DNA from: Allodiplogaster sudhausi
Lineage: Eukaryota > Nematoda > Chromadorea > Rhabditida > Diplogasteridae
Assembly (NCBI GenBank): GCA_945643635.1
Contig: CALZFC010000009.1
Span: 3,716,001-3,780,000 of the forward strand
DNA length: 64,000 nt
Reading direction: 5' to 3'
Shown: positions 37,041-49,781 of the stretch, one piece after another
How the letters are laid out: every line of letters begins with the position of its first letter
Numbering within the stretch: the first letter of the stretch is position 1
Position numbers and translations under genes: made by a program
Notes under the pieces: generated by a model
Seen by the model: the letters and a program-made list of their open reading frames with translations, nothing else
Databases searched by the model: none
Told to the model about the DNA's origin: nothing

Positions 37041-40000
37041 ATGCCGCAAACCATCGCCATCACCAAGTTCTACGTCAACGAGTCTTCTGATACTCCGTCC
37101 GGCCAGCCAATGGTCAGTCATTCTCTCTGTCTTTCTTTCTTTCTCGCTCTCTCTCCCACCCTCTCTCTCTTCTCTCTTACTCTCTCCCTTTCTGTCTCTC
37201 CATTATGGCTATTCTTGGTTATCCGTTCATGCCACACAAGGGTAAACATGTATGTATCGCCCGATTCCCCTCCCTCGATAATTCAAACCTGCCAAAGGTC
37301 AGAATGTAAACAGCCCCGCCTCATTGTTTGCTTGTGTTTGCTAAGGCATTTCTCCAAGCCTTCCCAAGTGGCAGTTCGTGAGAAATTTTGCCCACTTTTG
37401 CGACGATGAAAAAATATGGAAAGACAATTTATTGAAACAATTTTAACTTCAATTAAGTTGCTCCTTGATTTCACTTTTCTCTCAAAGGATTAATTCTTTG
37501 AAGATTTTATGGCCTACTAATACGTACTCTAATTCCCGCCTGGATTCAATATTCCGACAAAGAGTGAAAGAGAAGTGAGAAGAGTGGAAGGTAATAATTA
37601 TAACAATTCGTTTGAACATCTTCTATCATCCTCTTTCTCTACTTCTTTTCTAATTCTCTTTATCTTTATTGCTTTGTCTCGCCCTCTCTCTCTCTCTCTC
37701 CTACTGCCTAATTCTACACAACAAGAGCATGGCACGCTGATGGGACGAGGAATGTGTGAAGGAGGAAATAGGACACTCATTCTCTAGGCAGCAGGTGTGC
37801 TCCTCCACATGCTGCGCACCCTTCCAGCTGTAAAGGCTGATTAACGGATTTGTAGGAGGGTGGAGAGTGCCATAGAAAGAGAGAAGAGAGAGAAAGAGAG
37901 AAGAAGAAAGAAAAACGAGTATGCAAGAAAGTAAAAGAGCGAGAGAGAGAGAGAGAGAGAGAGAATGAACTGTTATTCATATTACTTGAAATGGAGGTTG
38001 AGCTCCTTTGAAAAGGGTACTAAATTGAGATCGGGAAAGCTACTTAGATGTGGACGGCCATGCTGCCTCTCTCTCTCTCTCTCTTCCTTTCTTTCTCTCT
38101 CTCCCTCTGTCTAATTCTTTCTTGGCACACCACTATGCCTTACCGTTAGATTCATCGATTCATTGTTCGAAACAGAGAGAGAGAAAATTTGAATTTGCAT
38201 TAAAAATGATCAAATAGAAAGATTTCTAAGTAAGTGAAGAGGGAGATATCCTGACGTATTTTGGATCACTCAGTTGTGATGGGAAGAAGGTTGAAGTTCT
38301 TGCCAGCACCTGGGGTGGCAATCTCTTCTACGTGAATTCTCGTATCTCGCCGTTTCTCAGTTCTCAATCTCTCTATCACACAAGGAGTCAACAGAAAACT
38401 CTGCAAAAAACACGTGAGCTTAAGCGTAGCACTGAAACCCAATTGGATAAGGGGATGAGAGGGATTGCCATGAGCGAATTGGGGATGGGATTCGAATTAG
38501 CGGGTTTGGACAGGAATATCCCGTGTCGTGCTGTGCAGCTTGACACAGATTAGCTGTCGGTCGTGTTCTCTTGCACAGCTGAACACATTGCTGTCTTACT
38601 CTGTGGTATGGTCGTGGTCGTCTGACAAGGGGAGTAGAATGGTCATCTCTCCCCTCACACGCCAATCAGTCGACACCCGACTCCCCCCGCTGCTGTTGCT
38701 GCTGCTCCTTTGTGCATATGACTGTGTTTGTGAGTGCTGCTTCTCCATTCATGTCACTATCTCTCTCTAGCCACTCTCTCCGTCTCTCATGCTCTCTCAA
38801 TCACTCTCTCTTTCTCTCGCTCACTGCCACATGTTTGTAGTGAATTACGATGTGCGAGACTGCGAGTTGTAGAAAGACGAACGTGAATGAGTGAGTGCAG
38901 GTGGTGGTGGAGGGTGAGAGAGGAGTTGTGAGTCCTCTCCTCTCTCTCTCTCTCTCTCCCTCTCTCTCTCCGTCTCGCAAGACCTGCTCGATGAACTCTA
39001 ACGAGAGCAAGTCATTCTCCTCCTCCCCTGCGCCTCCGATGCGCTGCTCCTACTTGCTGTGTACAAGAACACAAGCGACGGCTCTGCTCCGCTGGTCACT
39101 GAGCCGCACGGAGAGAGAGAGAAAGCGAGAGAGAAAGAGAAAGAGAGAGAGAGGAGGGAGAGGAGAGAGAAAGAAAGAGAGGTAAGTTGGGGCAAGGAGG
39201 GAGAAGTACTAACAATGAGTGAGAGGGAGGGAATCCTCTTTACGGCCTAGTTGACAAGGCGAGAGTAGCGCGGCAGTGGTTGAGTGGAGCGGAAAGGAGG
39301 AATGAAGCGGAGGAGCAGTAGGTCGTAGAGAGAGGAAGAGAGAGAGAGAGAGACAGACATAGAAGAGTAGTAGAGGAGGCCAAAGAGCACGGGCAGAGAA
39401 GTGCCTAGGTGCAGCGCCGACCCGGACCAGTCTCCAGTCTCAGCAACTTACTTTTATCTCTTTCTCTTTCTCTCTCTCTCTCTCTCTCTACATCTGTCAC
39501 TCTCTCCTTCTCCGTCTGCCTCTCTCCTCCCTCCATTGTGCAACCTTTGCCCCTCCGGTGCTAAGCGGGTGCGAGGAGGCGGCCGAGTCTGTTGTCATCG
39601 CTTTCTTCCGCTTGCATCTCTCAAGAGGAGCAGGCTGATGTTGTTTTTCTCCTCGATCTCCGCTTCATCGCCTTCTTCTCCATCTTGTCTTTCATCATCT
39701 TTAACCCCTTTGCGGGGAGGACGATCCGTTGAGCAGAATGAGGAGAGCTCCTCCACTCTTTGCTCTCCCGTCTACATCAATGCCGGAGTCGGCAACACAA
39801 AGATCTCCCTCTCTTTATCCCTCTCTCAAACTAAGACACAAGATAAATGTGCCTCTTCAGGAGACTCCTTGGGTGTCTCCGCTCCCGCTCTAATGATGTT
39901 GATTAATATCCCGAGTCTCAAGCCATCAGCTTGTCTACTTCGTCAAAAAGGCAAGAATAGTTTCAAACGAGCGCAACATCTAACCACTAATGATATATCA

Positions 40001-43000
40001 CACTAGCAGAAACGGAAAAAAGAAGGTTGACTGGCTGATACTGACACTACCAAATGGTGTGAAGTGGCATGTTTTGCAAAGCAACACTTCAACGAATTCG
40101 AAGGAGAGCAGTAAACAGGGCAGAGTTCATTCGAGGACCTTTTCATTTCTGACACTGAAATGGAAAAGAACCATTACAGTAGCAAATGTAGCTCATTCCT
40201 TTACTTCGATTACCCAAAACGATGACTACGGCGATGCCCATATTCCTCAACAGAAAAAGAAACAAACGACGCTCAGTGGGGCAAGACCACCTATCTGGCC
40301 ATTCTCGACCTTCCGCTTTTTTTATCTGATCGAAAAGAACCGATAATTGGCTATGATGGTTGTCTCGTTGGGCGGCAGCACCGTCGACGACTTGGGGCAC
40401 ACTCACCGAAGAAAATTCGAGAGTGAGGAAGAGTGAGGAAAGGAGAGGAAGAGACCGAGACTGTGGAAGAATGAGGGAGGGAGCTAGTGTGAGTGTGAAA
40501 GAGAGCACTCTCATTTATTATGCGTCTGACAGGTTGAAAGTACAACTGAGATGCTTACTCCGGCTTCCCACACCTATTTATCTTTCCGCCTTTGTTTCCT
40601 CCCCTCTCTCTCGTTCTCTCTGTCTCTCTTTCAGTCTGAATCTATTTCGTTTTAGTTGGCTGGTCGTCCATATTCTAGTAGTTGTCTGGCGACAACAAGA
40701 GGCCCGCCGCTCAGTGAAACGTTCCCTTTGCACGTTTATGTGAAAAATGAGAGTAGGTTTGGTACGCTGAAAATGAAGAAAGATGTGCTGAAAAGTCTGC
40801 TGAGACAGCGAGAACTGAAGAGGGAAAAGTAAGGGAGAGAAGCCGGTCTTTCTGCTTCGAATGCCTTTGGCATCTTTTCCTTTTCTGCTTTATTTTTTTC
40901 TGTCTGCAGAGTGAAAAACTCTCCTTTCTCACACTCTCTTTCCCTCCATCTCTGTTTCTCTTCCTCTCTGTTTCTCTCTCACTCTTCAATTGTCCTTGCA
41001 GTCGATGCCTCAGTCTAAAGTTGTTGACGACGCGCTTGGCAAGACGCCTACGGTGAAGCTGACAGCGACTGGAGCAGAGGCAGCGAGGAGTCTGCGGAGT
41101 GAGCTACTCCTGCGGGCCGCCGTCTCTGATAAGGAAAACGAGGTAATCTGAGGGAGAGAGGGAGAGAGAGAGAGAATGAGAGAGAGAGAGATAGTGCGAT
41201 AAGGAGAGAGAAGGAAACACAGAATGGCAGAGTAAATTGATAAGGGGCTGAGCTTTGTTTTCATGTCAAAGCCATCTAAACATTCGAGTAGCCGGCGTCT
41301 TGTTGTGATGTTACAAGTATTCATATGTGTACTGCAATACTCCATGTTTCATAAGGCTTGCGCAATGCCTCCCTCCTGTACCCTCCCATCGCTCCTTTCC
41401 ATATTTGAGTAGATTCATCTTCTTGGCTGTTCCAATGCTCGTCTTCCTGCCTAACCCTCACTCCCTCCAACCTCCCTCATGCACGTTATCCCTTTTACCT
41501 GCGCACTCTGCCTGTTCGAGCTTTTCAGAGCACTGCAATGCAGAGAAAGGAAGTGAGCTGATGGAATATAGAATGGAGTGGAAGTGGTGACAGAGAAGAG
41601 GAAACGGTGGGGAAAAGGGAGGGAGAGAAATAGAGAGAGTTAGGGCAATAGAGAGAGGAGAAAGGGAGAGACAGAAAGAGACGCAAAAAATTGTATCGTA
41701 ATGGCGTGCGCCTTGCAAAGGAAAAAAAGATGAGGGAAACGTTTCAAAGGTACGTCCCTCCATGTTTCTCGCTGCTTTTTCGCTGATTTCGAGGCGTGAA
41801 AAAGAAGGTTGCTGTTAGGAGGGAGAGCAGACAAACAGAGTATAGGGATAGATAAAGGAGAGAAAGAAAGATATTTCAGGGAAGCTGGAGTGTGTATGTA
41901 TGTACATAGATAGATTCATATGTGTAGGTCGGCCGATAGCAGGTGATGACACTTGAATGAGAATTCAAACGAGAGGGCCACAGAGAGAGGGGCGAGTCAC
42001 TGTGAAGGGATGATCGATGTAGACAGTAATCATTGAGAAAAATAACAAGAAAAAGAGACGGATGGGCTGGGGTTCTGAAAAGGGAAAAGAGAGAGAGAGA
42101 GATACTAGAAGGAAATGCGCACAAAGCCAATGTGATACTCCTTGTTGCTGTTTGTCATCTCAGAGAGAAGAGAGCGGTGGAGAAAGAGATTGAGAGAGGA
42201 CGAATGAGGAGAGAGAAGAGAGGGGCGGAGGAGTGAGAGAGGGTGACTGACATGAGGAGAGCGAGAAGAAGAAAGGGGATGGGTGGAAACGTCAACAACC
42301 TTTTCATCCTCCGTGCCTCTTTCGTGGTCGTGTGCTCGCTTCTGCTTCTCTTCTTGCTGATCCTCTCCCACACTCTTCCTCCTCTCTCTCTCCTCTTTCT
42401 CTCTCTCCTCTCTCTCTCTCCTTCTTTCTCTCTTCCTTTATGTCCGAGCCTCTCCCACTTCCTTTTTGATCCCCTCTCCTCGTGTATATGTAGCTCGCAA
42501 GGGAATAAGCCGGGTAGCGCGGTCGGTCGTTCAGTCTCTTCTTGAGAAAGAAGAAGAGAAAGAAGGACGGAGGAGAGGACGTCGTTGTGTATGCAAAAGG
42601 GAGGAGTGGCTGGTGGAGAAGTTCAAAGAATAGCCAGAAGAGAGAAAGAGAGAGAGGGGAGGGAGCAGAGAGGGCGTGGCGATCAAGGAGAGTGGGCGGG
42701 TGGAGAGAGGGCCGAGGGGAGGAGAGAAGACAGAGGCTTCCTTGCTTCTTGAACTAGAGAAAGAACTCCTCTATTCATCCCTCTTCCATTCATTCTTCGA
42801 GAATGCCATTGAGTACGTGAGCCCGTGTATATTTGTGTACATATGTACATTGTATAGGGAAGTACATATGTATGTCAACAGTCCCCCCCCCCCCCTCTGT
42901 TCCCACTCTACTTGCAGCTTCCTCCCACCCGCTGATATCTTCTGTTTAGTTTCATCCAAAAATTCGTTCACATTTCTTTACTCCAATTATATATTTTAAG

Positions 43001-43890
43001 AGTTCGCCGCTGTACTTTTTGTAGTTTTCCTGTGCTGCTTGGCAGAACTGAGCAGGCGATAAAAAATGAGTCTATAGCAGGAAGGCGAAAATTGCAGCGC
43101 AGCAAGCGAATGTTAGAAGTGGATGGAGGGAGGGGAGAGGGACGCTCGGTTGTTTGTGTCGAATGTTCTCTCCTCGAAGAGAAGCAGATGTGACATGGCT
43201 TGGCTGCCTTGGCCACTCCTCTTCCAGACTTTGTCTCCTCTTGGCCTCCGCTCTTTCTTTTCGCTTTTTAACTAACTCTTTTCTCTCTCTTCCTTTCAAA
43301 TTCCTCGAGTCCTCTCTCTCACTCTCTCTCCTCTCTCTCTCTCTCTCTCCTCTCTCTCTCCCTCTCTCTCTCTCCTTCTCTCTTCTAATCGCATTGCCCA
43401 ATATCTGCGATGTCGCTTCTTGCAGTGCTTTAGCAGCCTTCCTGTCCCGAACACAGATTACGCTGAATGATGCAGAGTGGATTTCTCGAATGGATCCACT
43501 CTGCATCATTCAGCAAGAGGATAATGATCATGTTGTCTCCTTTCTTCACTTCTCTCCCTTCTCTCCTTGACATCCAGCCAGCTATTTATTCATACTCTCT
43601 TCTCTCTCTCTCTCTCTCTCTCAATCTCGCGAGTTCCTTCCTCTCCCAATATCCGTTGCTCGTCATGTCATGGACATTCCGAGAAAAGTCATATATTTCT
43701 GTTAGGTGGCTAGCCGGAGATGGAGGAAGCCCTCGCCGGTTGACTAAACGCATGGCAGTCGCAGTAGAAGGAGAAGCCCTTCTCATCTCATATTTTTCCC
43801 TCTCGTGCATTGTGGCTCCTTGTTTATCTGTCACAACTCAGTTTTCCTCCCCCTCTCTCCCCCCCCCTCTCAGTCCTGCTCCCTTCTCTA

Positions 43891-43946
<56 letters not shown>

Positions 43947-44461
43947 TCTACATCCTTCCCTGTACACACACGGCTCACCATTGTGCTGACAACAGCAGAG
44001 TCCGAGTTGCGCGACGCCATTTCTTTTCACTCAATGGAAATAACTGTGTCGGGTGAGCAGAGCGAGGAGACCAGAAATGATCGCTCTCTCTCTTTGCAGT
44101 GGCCGGAAGACGCGATAATGCAGCAGAAGACACTAGCGAGCGGCGGCGCGGCAAGCAACGCGGCAGCAGACGCGGCCAGCGGAACGGGTTCAAACGGGGC
44201 GCCAGGCAACAACGGCGGACTCATCACTCTCACGGACGACGTCTTCCGACGGATAGCCAACCAGCCGGAGCTGTTCGATCTGCAGAAGATACGCGAGAAG
44301 ATCGACGCGAAGAAGTACACGCAACACGATGAGATTCGCCGGTCAGTCAGTTCCGCATTTCTCGCATTCAAATATCACGAATGAACACAACATGTCTTCT
44401 CCCATCGACAAACCATGTCCCGGAATTGTGAGCATGAATAGGAAGAATGAGAGGGAGAGAA

Positions 44462-44492
<31 letters not shown>

Positions 44493-44942
44493 GAAGAGAG
44501 GATGAGGAGAGAGAAAGGAGTTAGGAGAATCTTGGATGCGCGTGCCAATTAACTTAATGCGATTTGAGGATCGGACCGAAGAAATGAAGTTAATGTGACT
44601 GCGTTGGCCTGCCTAATTTCCGTGGCCTAGATCTCAGTGCAAAATCAAGGATCATTTTCAATTGTGCTGAGTGTACGCAACATGAGTGTCAACTCTGAAC
44701 TGCGTCACTCTTGATCTGGCTTGGCTGTCCTGAAGTTGGAAGAGTGAAAGAGTGAACGATTGAGTGAGCGATGAGTAGAGAGAAAGGGGCCGCGCATTTC
44801 AAAGAGTACTCCGCTTCTTCTTCACTCTTCACTGCGAAAGCGGCACTCACTGAGCCAGCTCACTCAGCTTAATGGCTCGCGGTCATTGCTTCGATCGGCC
44901 TTGACTGTACTGGAGACCGGCTGTTCGGGTAGACAAAGAAGG

Positions 44943-44986
<44 letters not shown>

Positions 44987-46064
44987 GAAGAGGGGAGGGA
45001 GGACGGATGAGGGGCACACAGAGAGGCATCTGAAATTGGATGTCCCTATGTATACGAGTTGTACTCAGCATCGACGCCCAGGTAATTATTGTGTAGATGT
45101 GGCCTTCACTTCCCTTCCTCCCGCCAGCCACTCTCCATTCCCACCTCACCACCATCCTCGCTCTATCTCTCGCTGTCTCCCTCTCTCTCCTTAACTTTTT
45201 TCTCTCTTCCTCCCTCTCCCTCTTTCTCCTCTAACTCTCTTTCTCTCTCTCCCCTTCACCGCGCAATTTAACCATTGCATTCATCCTTCTTTTCCCACCC
45301 AGCTCTGGGTGCTCTCAACAAGGTGTTCACTATGAATTCCCTGCCTGTCCCGTAAACAACTCCGAATCTGGTCTGCCGGCAACCATTAAAGAGCGATGAA
45401 AATGTTCAAGGTAATGATGGTATCTCGTGAGTCGACTGATTGCTCGACGCTTCACTGAATTGCATTGAGATACTTGCGGCAGGTGGAGGAGTTAGCAGGA
45501 TGGAGTGGAGAACTGACCTCGTGCTGTAGCAGAAGGGAGGGCAGAGGCCACTTCTCTCATCCCCTCTCTCCGTCTCTCTCCTCCACCCTCCTTCTCTCCT
45601 CCGCCCTCCTCTCACTCTCTCTCACTGTCTCCGTTGCTCTCCTTCTCCTACGTGCTCTCTCATTCCTTTCCATCTTTTCTTCCAATCCCTCTCCTGCACC
45701 CATTTTTTGCCATGCTCGATATTAGCAGGCTGCTGCATTTGGAGTAGCAGCAGCTGTGGCACAAAGGTCGAAACAGAGAGATGTTGAAGAGTGCACTACC
45801 ACGAGAGAGAGAGAGAGAGAGAGAAAGCAGAGCCAAGCATGGATCAAGCGTTGATGAGAGAAGCAGTTGGCAACCACTCTTGCCATATACGGTTCCCTTT
45901 CTTCATCTGTGTTGAATGGCACCACCAGACAAGTGAGACAGAGGGAAGAAGGCGGACAAGAAAGGACGAGAGAGGAGGAGGAGCGAGGCAGAGAGTGAGA
46001 GATTGAGAGAGTTAAAAAGAGTGAGAAAGAGGATGAGATAGAGGGTGAGATTAAGTGAGAAAGA

Positions 46065-46102
<38 letters not shown>

Positions 46103-46272
46103 AGACCGACACTGGACGAAGACAGGATAAAGGCACGCTATCGTGGTTTGATGATGGAGAAGCAAAAAAAAGGTTGAATGGTCACGCTCCTGCGCATGCA
46201 CCCGACGTGTTCATGAAATCGTTGAAGAGACCGACCAAAAGTTGAAGAGGATCAATTTGGTAGCAGAAGAAG

Positions 46273-46310
<38 letters not shown>

Positions 46311-47477
46311 CAGCGGGAGAGGGAGACAGAGAGAGAGAGATGGAGGAAAAGGAAGGGAAATGAAAAGAGGAACACAGGGCAATGACAAGCTTTTGCACGC
46401 TTTGTTCGGATGTTTTCGTATGCGCTCAGAGAGCGAGTTGTTGGAGCGGGATCCGTTGGAGAAAGACGAGATATGGGAATTGGCAAAATCACTCCCTCTT
46501 TTCCTGTATTAATCATCATGGTGGAAGTTTAAAAAAAGGTGGAGTAAAATTATTCAGTTAAACAATGTGGCTTACTAAAACTACGCAGTAAACTGCATGA
46601 AAATAGTGGCAACTAGTTATCTGGATAGAATAACTGGTTGACGGATGATAGGACAAAGCTAGATTGCGATGAAAAGAGCGCACCATTTGAAAGAATTAAC
46701 GAAGCCCCTGACAATGAGAGAGCGACAGAGAGAGAGAGACATGGAGAGACAGGCATACGGAGAGAGGGAGCGAGAGAGAGAGACAGACAGACAGATAGAG
46801 AGCGATAGCTAAGCTCAGGAAATCAGGTTGTCCGTCGACCTCAAAGCCCGAAGAAATGTTGCTTGTCGGAGAAAGTCAAAAGCAGGTCTGCCTGCGATTG
46901 TTCACCATTGGAGAAAAATGACGAGGAGTGAATATTCATTATCTATATACTTTGCATCTCAATTAGTGATTCTTATATCTTTCTTTCCCAATTTCCAAGG
47001 ATTTTCTTTAGTCCACCAGAAATTATCACTGAAACCATGAAATAAAATTGAAATAAAAAAGAAGACAAATAAGAAACATGTACAATTGGGAAAAATAGTG
47101 CAAACAAAGTGAGTTAGTTTAGTTAGAAGTGATGCCTAGAATTAGACAAAGAGACTAAATAAGAATGATTGCAGTGTTCTGGCTTCGATGGCTCGCGTGG
47201 ATTACCCTCCACCACAGTATGTCATCTACGCAAACGACAAGATTGAAGAGCTCCAGTTCTTCCTGGAGATGTGAGAGGACGACATCTAGTCGCCGTCTTC
47301 TTCCTCTCTCTAACATCTCTCTCCTCCAGCACTCTCTCACTCGGTCGTTCTTCTTTACTCTCTCTCTCTCTTCTATATCTCCCAATAGCATCGCCAGCCG
47401 CCCCGACCTCACTTCAACTCCTTTGATCCAAATGACGAGTCCTTCTGTATTATTTCTCAGTCGCACGTGTTTAAGTT
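37041..47477 (+). CDS. Unidentified protein, five chained exons with large introns
   Basis: I do not recognise this gene. Five exon-like blocks join in compatible phase on the plus strand: 37041-37112 (start MPQTIAITKFYVNES), 41002-41142 (DDALGKTPTVKLTATGAEAA, ending SDKENE), 44100-44341, 47175-47270 and 47389-47477. The third block has a Gly/Ala/Asn-rich linker, then ITLTDDVFRRIANQPELFDL and a charged segment ending QHDEIRR. The fourth contains RVDYPPPQYVIYANDKIEEL. Each block has an AG acceptor after a pyrimidine stretch (except the first) and a GT donor. Codon choice and conserved-looking residues contrast with the repetitive surroundings. The introns (3.9, 3.0 and 2.8 kb) are far longer than elsewhere and full of GA/CT tracts. 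The 3' end is unsettled; a possible next exon opens near 47621 and reads to a stop near 47728. The exon chain is inference from phase. Confidence 0.45.
43462..43514. repeat. Perfect 21-bp inverted repeat with 11-nt loop
   Basis: 43462-43482 is the exact reverse complement of 43494-43514, with loop TTCTCGAATGG between. It lies in a large intron of the unidentified 37-47 kb gene and would form a stable hairpin in RNA. Confidence 0.9.
43896..43943. repeat. (CT)n microsatellite
   Basis: CT run of over 40 bp, about 150 bp before the 44100 exon. Confidence 0.9.
44946..44982. repeat. (GA)n microsatellite
   Basis: Uninterrupted GA run inside the large intron between the 44100 and 47175 exons. Further GA tracts lie at 45803-45824, 46067-46098 and 46272-46311. 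Confidence 0.9.
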
Positions 47478-47729
47478 GTGAGTGTGCCTCCCTCTCCTCC
47501 CTTTGCCCTATGGCTCAGCCCAATTCCCGTTCCGGTATTGATCGCGCTTGTTTGTTTCTTTCTAAGTGTCTCCACTCCACTAACTCCGGTCACTTCTCTC
47601 CCCAAGTTCGTGTTTAGATGGGCGAGATGCCAAAATAGAAGCGGATGGCATTCAACCTGGTCAGCAATTGCCCTCAAGTCTAGTTTCACTTGAACACTCG
47701 TCCTCCTCCTTCTTCTTGCACCTCTAAAG

Positions 47730-49781
47730 CTTTTTGTCTGTTTACAAATGTTCTCATGCAGATACCTTTAAGATGTTGCATTACTGGCCGGTCATTGGCA
47801 CTCTCTCAAAAAAGCGGATGCATGCGGTTATTCCTTCATAGGACTACTCTCGTTGATGTGTATAATGATGTGCTCTCCCTCGTAGCGACGGCCCTCTAGC
47901 TCTTCTGTTGTCTGCCCTTGTATTTATGCTGCTTCCCTTTAGTAACTCTCTGCACAGAGAATGGGTGGTCCGGCTGGCCGAATTGCTTGAGGTGCGTTCT
48001 CCTCAGAAGTCAATGCCGCTGGTACGGCCCCTCCCGGACAACACTAGTATCCTTGACCATAACTAGTCGCCTCCGTACGTCCGCCTTAACTTCTCTCAAC
48101 TTGCGCGGGCTGATCATTTCTTAATCTCGAATGGTGGACGAATCCAAGCGAATGCAGTCGTTTGCGCTAGCGCCTCCCAATTGCCAGACTCTCTCCTGGT
48201 CCCAATCGCACTTTCCCACTCTGATCCGGGCCGTTCTCTTCACCTCAGACCTCTCTGTCTAACCAGTATCAACTATGGCTAGTCTCTTCTGCCTCTCTCC
48301 CCGCTGTTCTCCGCAGAAAATCCAAAAAAAGAGATGCAAGGATAGCGTGTCCTGAGAGTTCTCCTCTCTCCTGCGTGTTCTCACCTATTTGTTCTCATAA
48401 TACATCTCAAGTCTGTGTTGTGTGCGTCTGAGAGTACGCCATTGTCGTGTCTCCTCGACTGTCCTCCCTAGCACCTTCCTCACCTTCTTTCACTACCTTT
48501 CCCTTCTCTCCGTCGTTATTACTGGTCACCATTCTTCTATTTACATTTTGTAATCTCTTTATTGGCCTCGCCTCTCTTTTCCTTTATTTTTTTAACATGT
48601 AATATTCTTTGTCGTTTGAGCTGTAGCATTGCCTCATGCGTAGAATATCGATAAAGTATTGATCAGCCGATCTCTTGCACATTACAGCAATGGAATGACA
48701 TGAAGAGGTGGCGATTTCCTTGGCTATATCATAATTGCACAAATAAGATAAGCGGGGAGCTCCCGAGATAACGTGGGAAGATTCTCAGCTAACCGAGCAG
48801 ATATCGAACATCTTTCCAGGAAAGGATTAGGGGTGAGATCGGTGTGACCAGATTATTGCGCTCTCTTCGTAGATGCCAAAGTGCACGCATTACAAGACAG
48901 GAATATCCGGCCGGCCTCCGCATGTCGTAATTATCACTCAGAAACCATGCATTGCTCTGACTACGAGAGAAGTCTCAAGCACTAACAGCAAAGATAGAGG
49001 GTTTCAAGTAATCAGCAGTTACTTATCAAGCACCTTTTGTACGCTGAAGAGCGCAAATTGATAATATTTTGTGCAGCTCGAAATGGTTGTGGATGGTAGT
49101 GGAACAGAGCGAGAAAGGGAAGAGAGCGTGGGGACTGAGTTGGAAGTTAGCGAAGCAGGAAACCTGTTTGGACAGTGGAGAGGACTTTCTCCTTGAAATG
49201 CAGGCGCCTTCAGCCGTATTATGCTAGCTAGCTTATGCCGCGATAAATGCAGCAGCTACCTTCTTACTGCTAATTAACAAACCCGCTGACAACCATTTTT
49301 CTCGTTTTCATCCCCATTCTTAACCCTCGAAGAGACGGCTATTGATGGTTGCGAAGAAACCTCGAGAAGTTGCTTTTGCATTTCGATCCGATCTGTTGAC
49401 TTGAAAAGGATGATGTATTGTGCATTTGCTTCCTTCTCTCCCCTCGCGTAGTAACTGTTAGCATGGGCTCAGCCAAGTGAGGGAACAATTGAGAAAGAGA
49501 GGGTGGAAGAGAGTGAGTACGAAGAGATGAAAAGAGAAAGATTCGAACCTCAAGCTCGCCCCATTGGCCTGATTATTCTATCTTTCTTCGCTCTGAACTC
49601 CCCTCTCTCTTCCTTTCTTGCATCCTGGTTGCTGTTCCTATGGTCAGAGTACGCGTCTCGCTGACTCGCAGGCGGTCAAGTCTCCTCTTCCCCTTCCCTT
49701 TCTTCCCCCTTTTCTGTGTTCGTTTTGACTTGTGGGAGTGTGCGACTTGATTTCATCTCGAAACTTTGGTGACTTTGCAGG
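47730..49781. other. Region without a resolved gene
   Basis: Two kilobases between the unidentified gene and the thioredoxin-like gene. It is richer in mixed sequence than the region to its left, with short open frames only. I find no family match, RNA gene or repeat that I can support. Confidence 0.4.
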
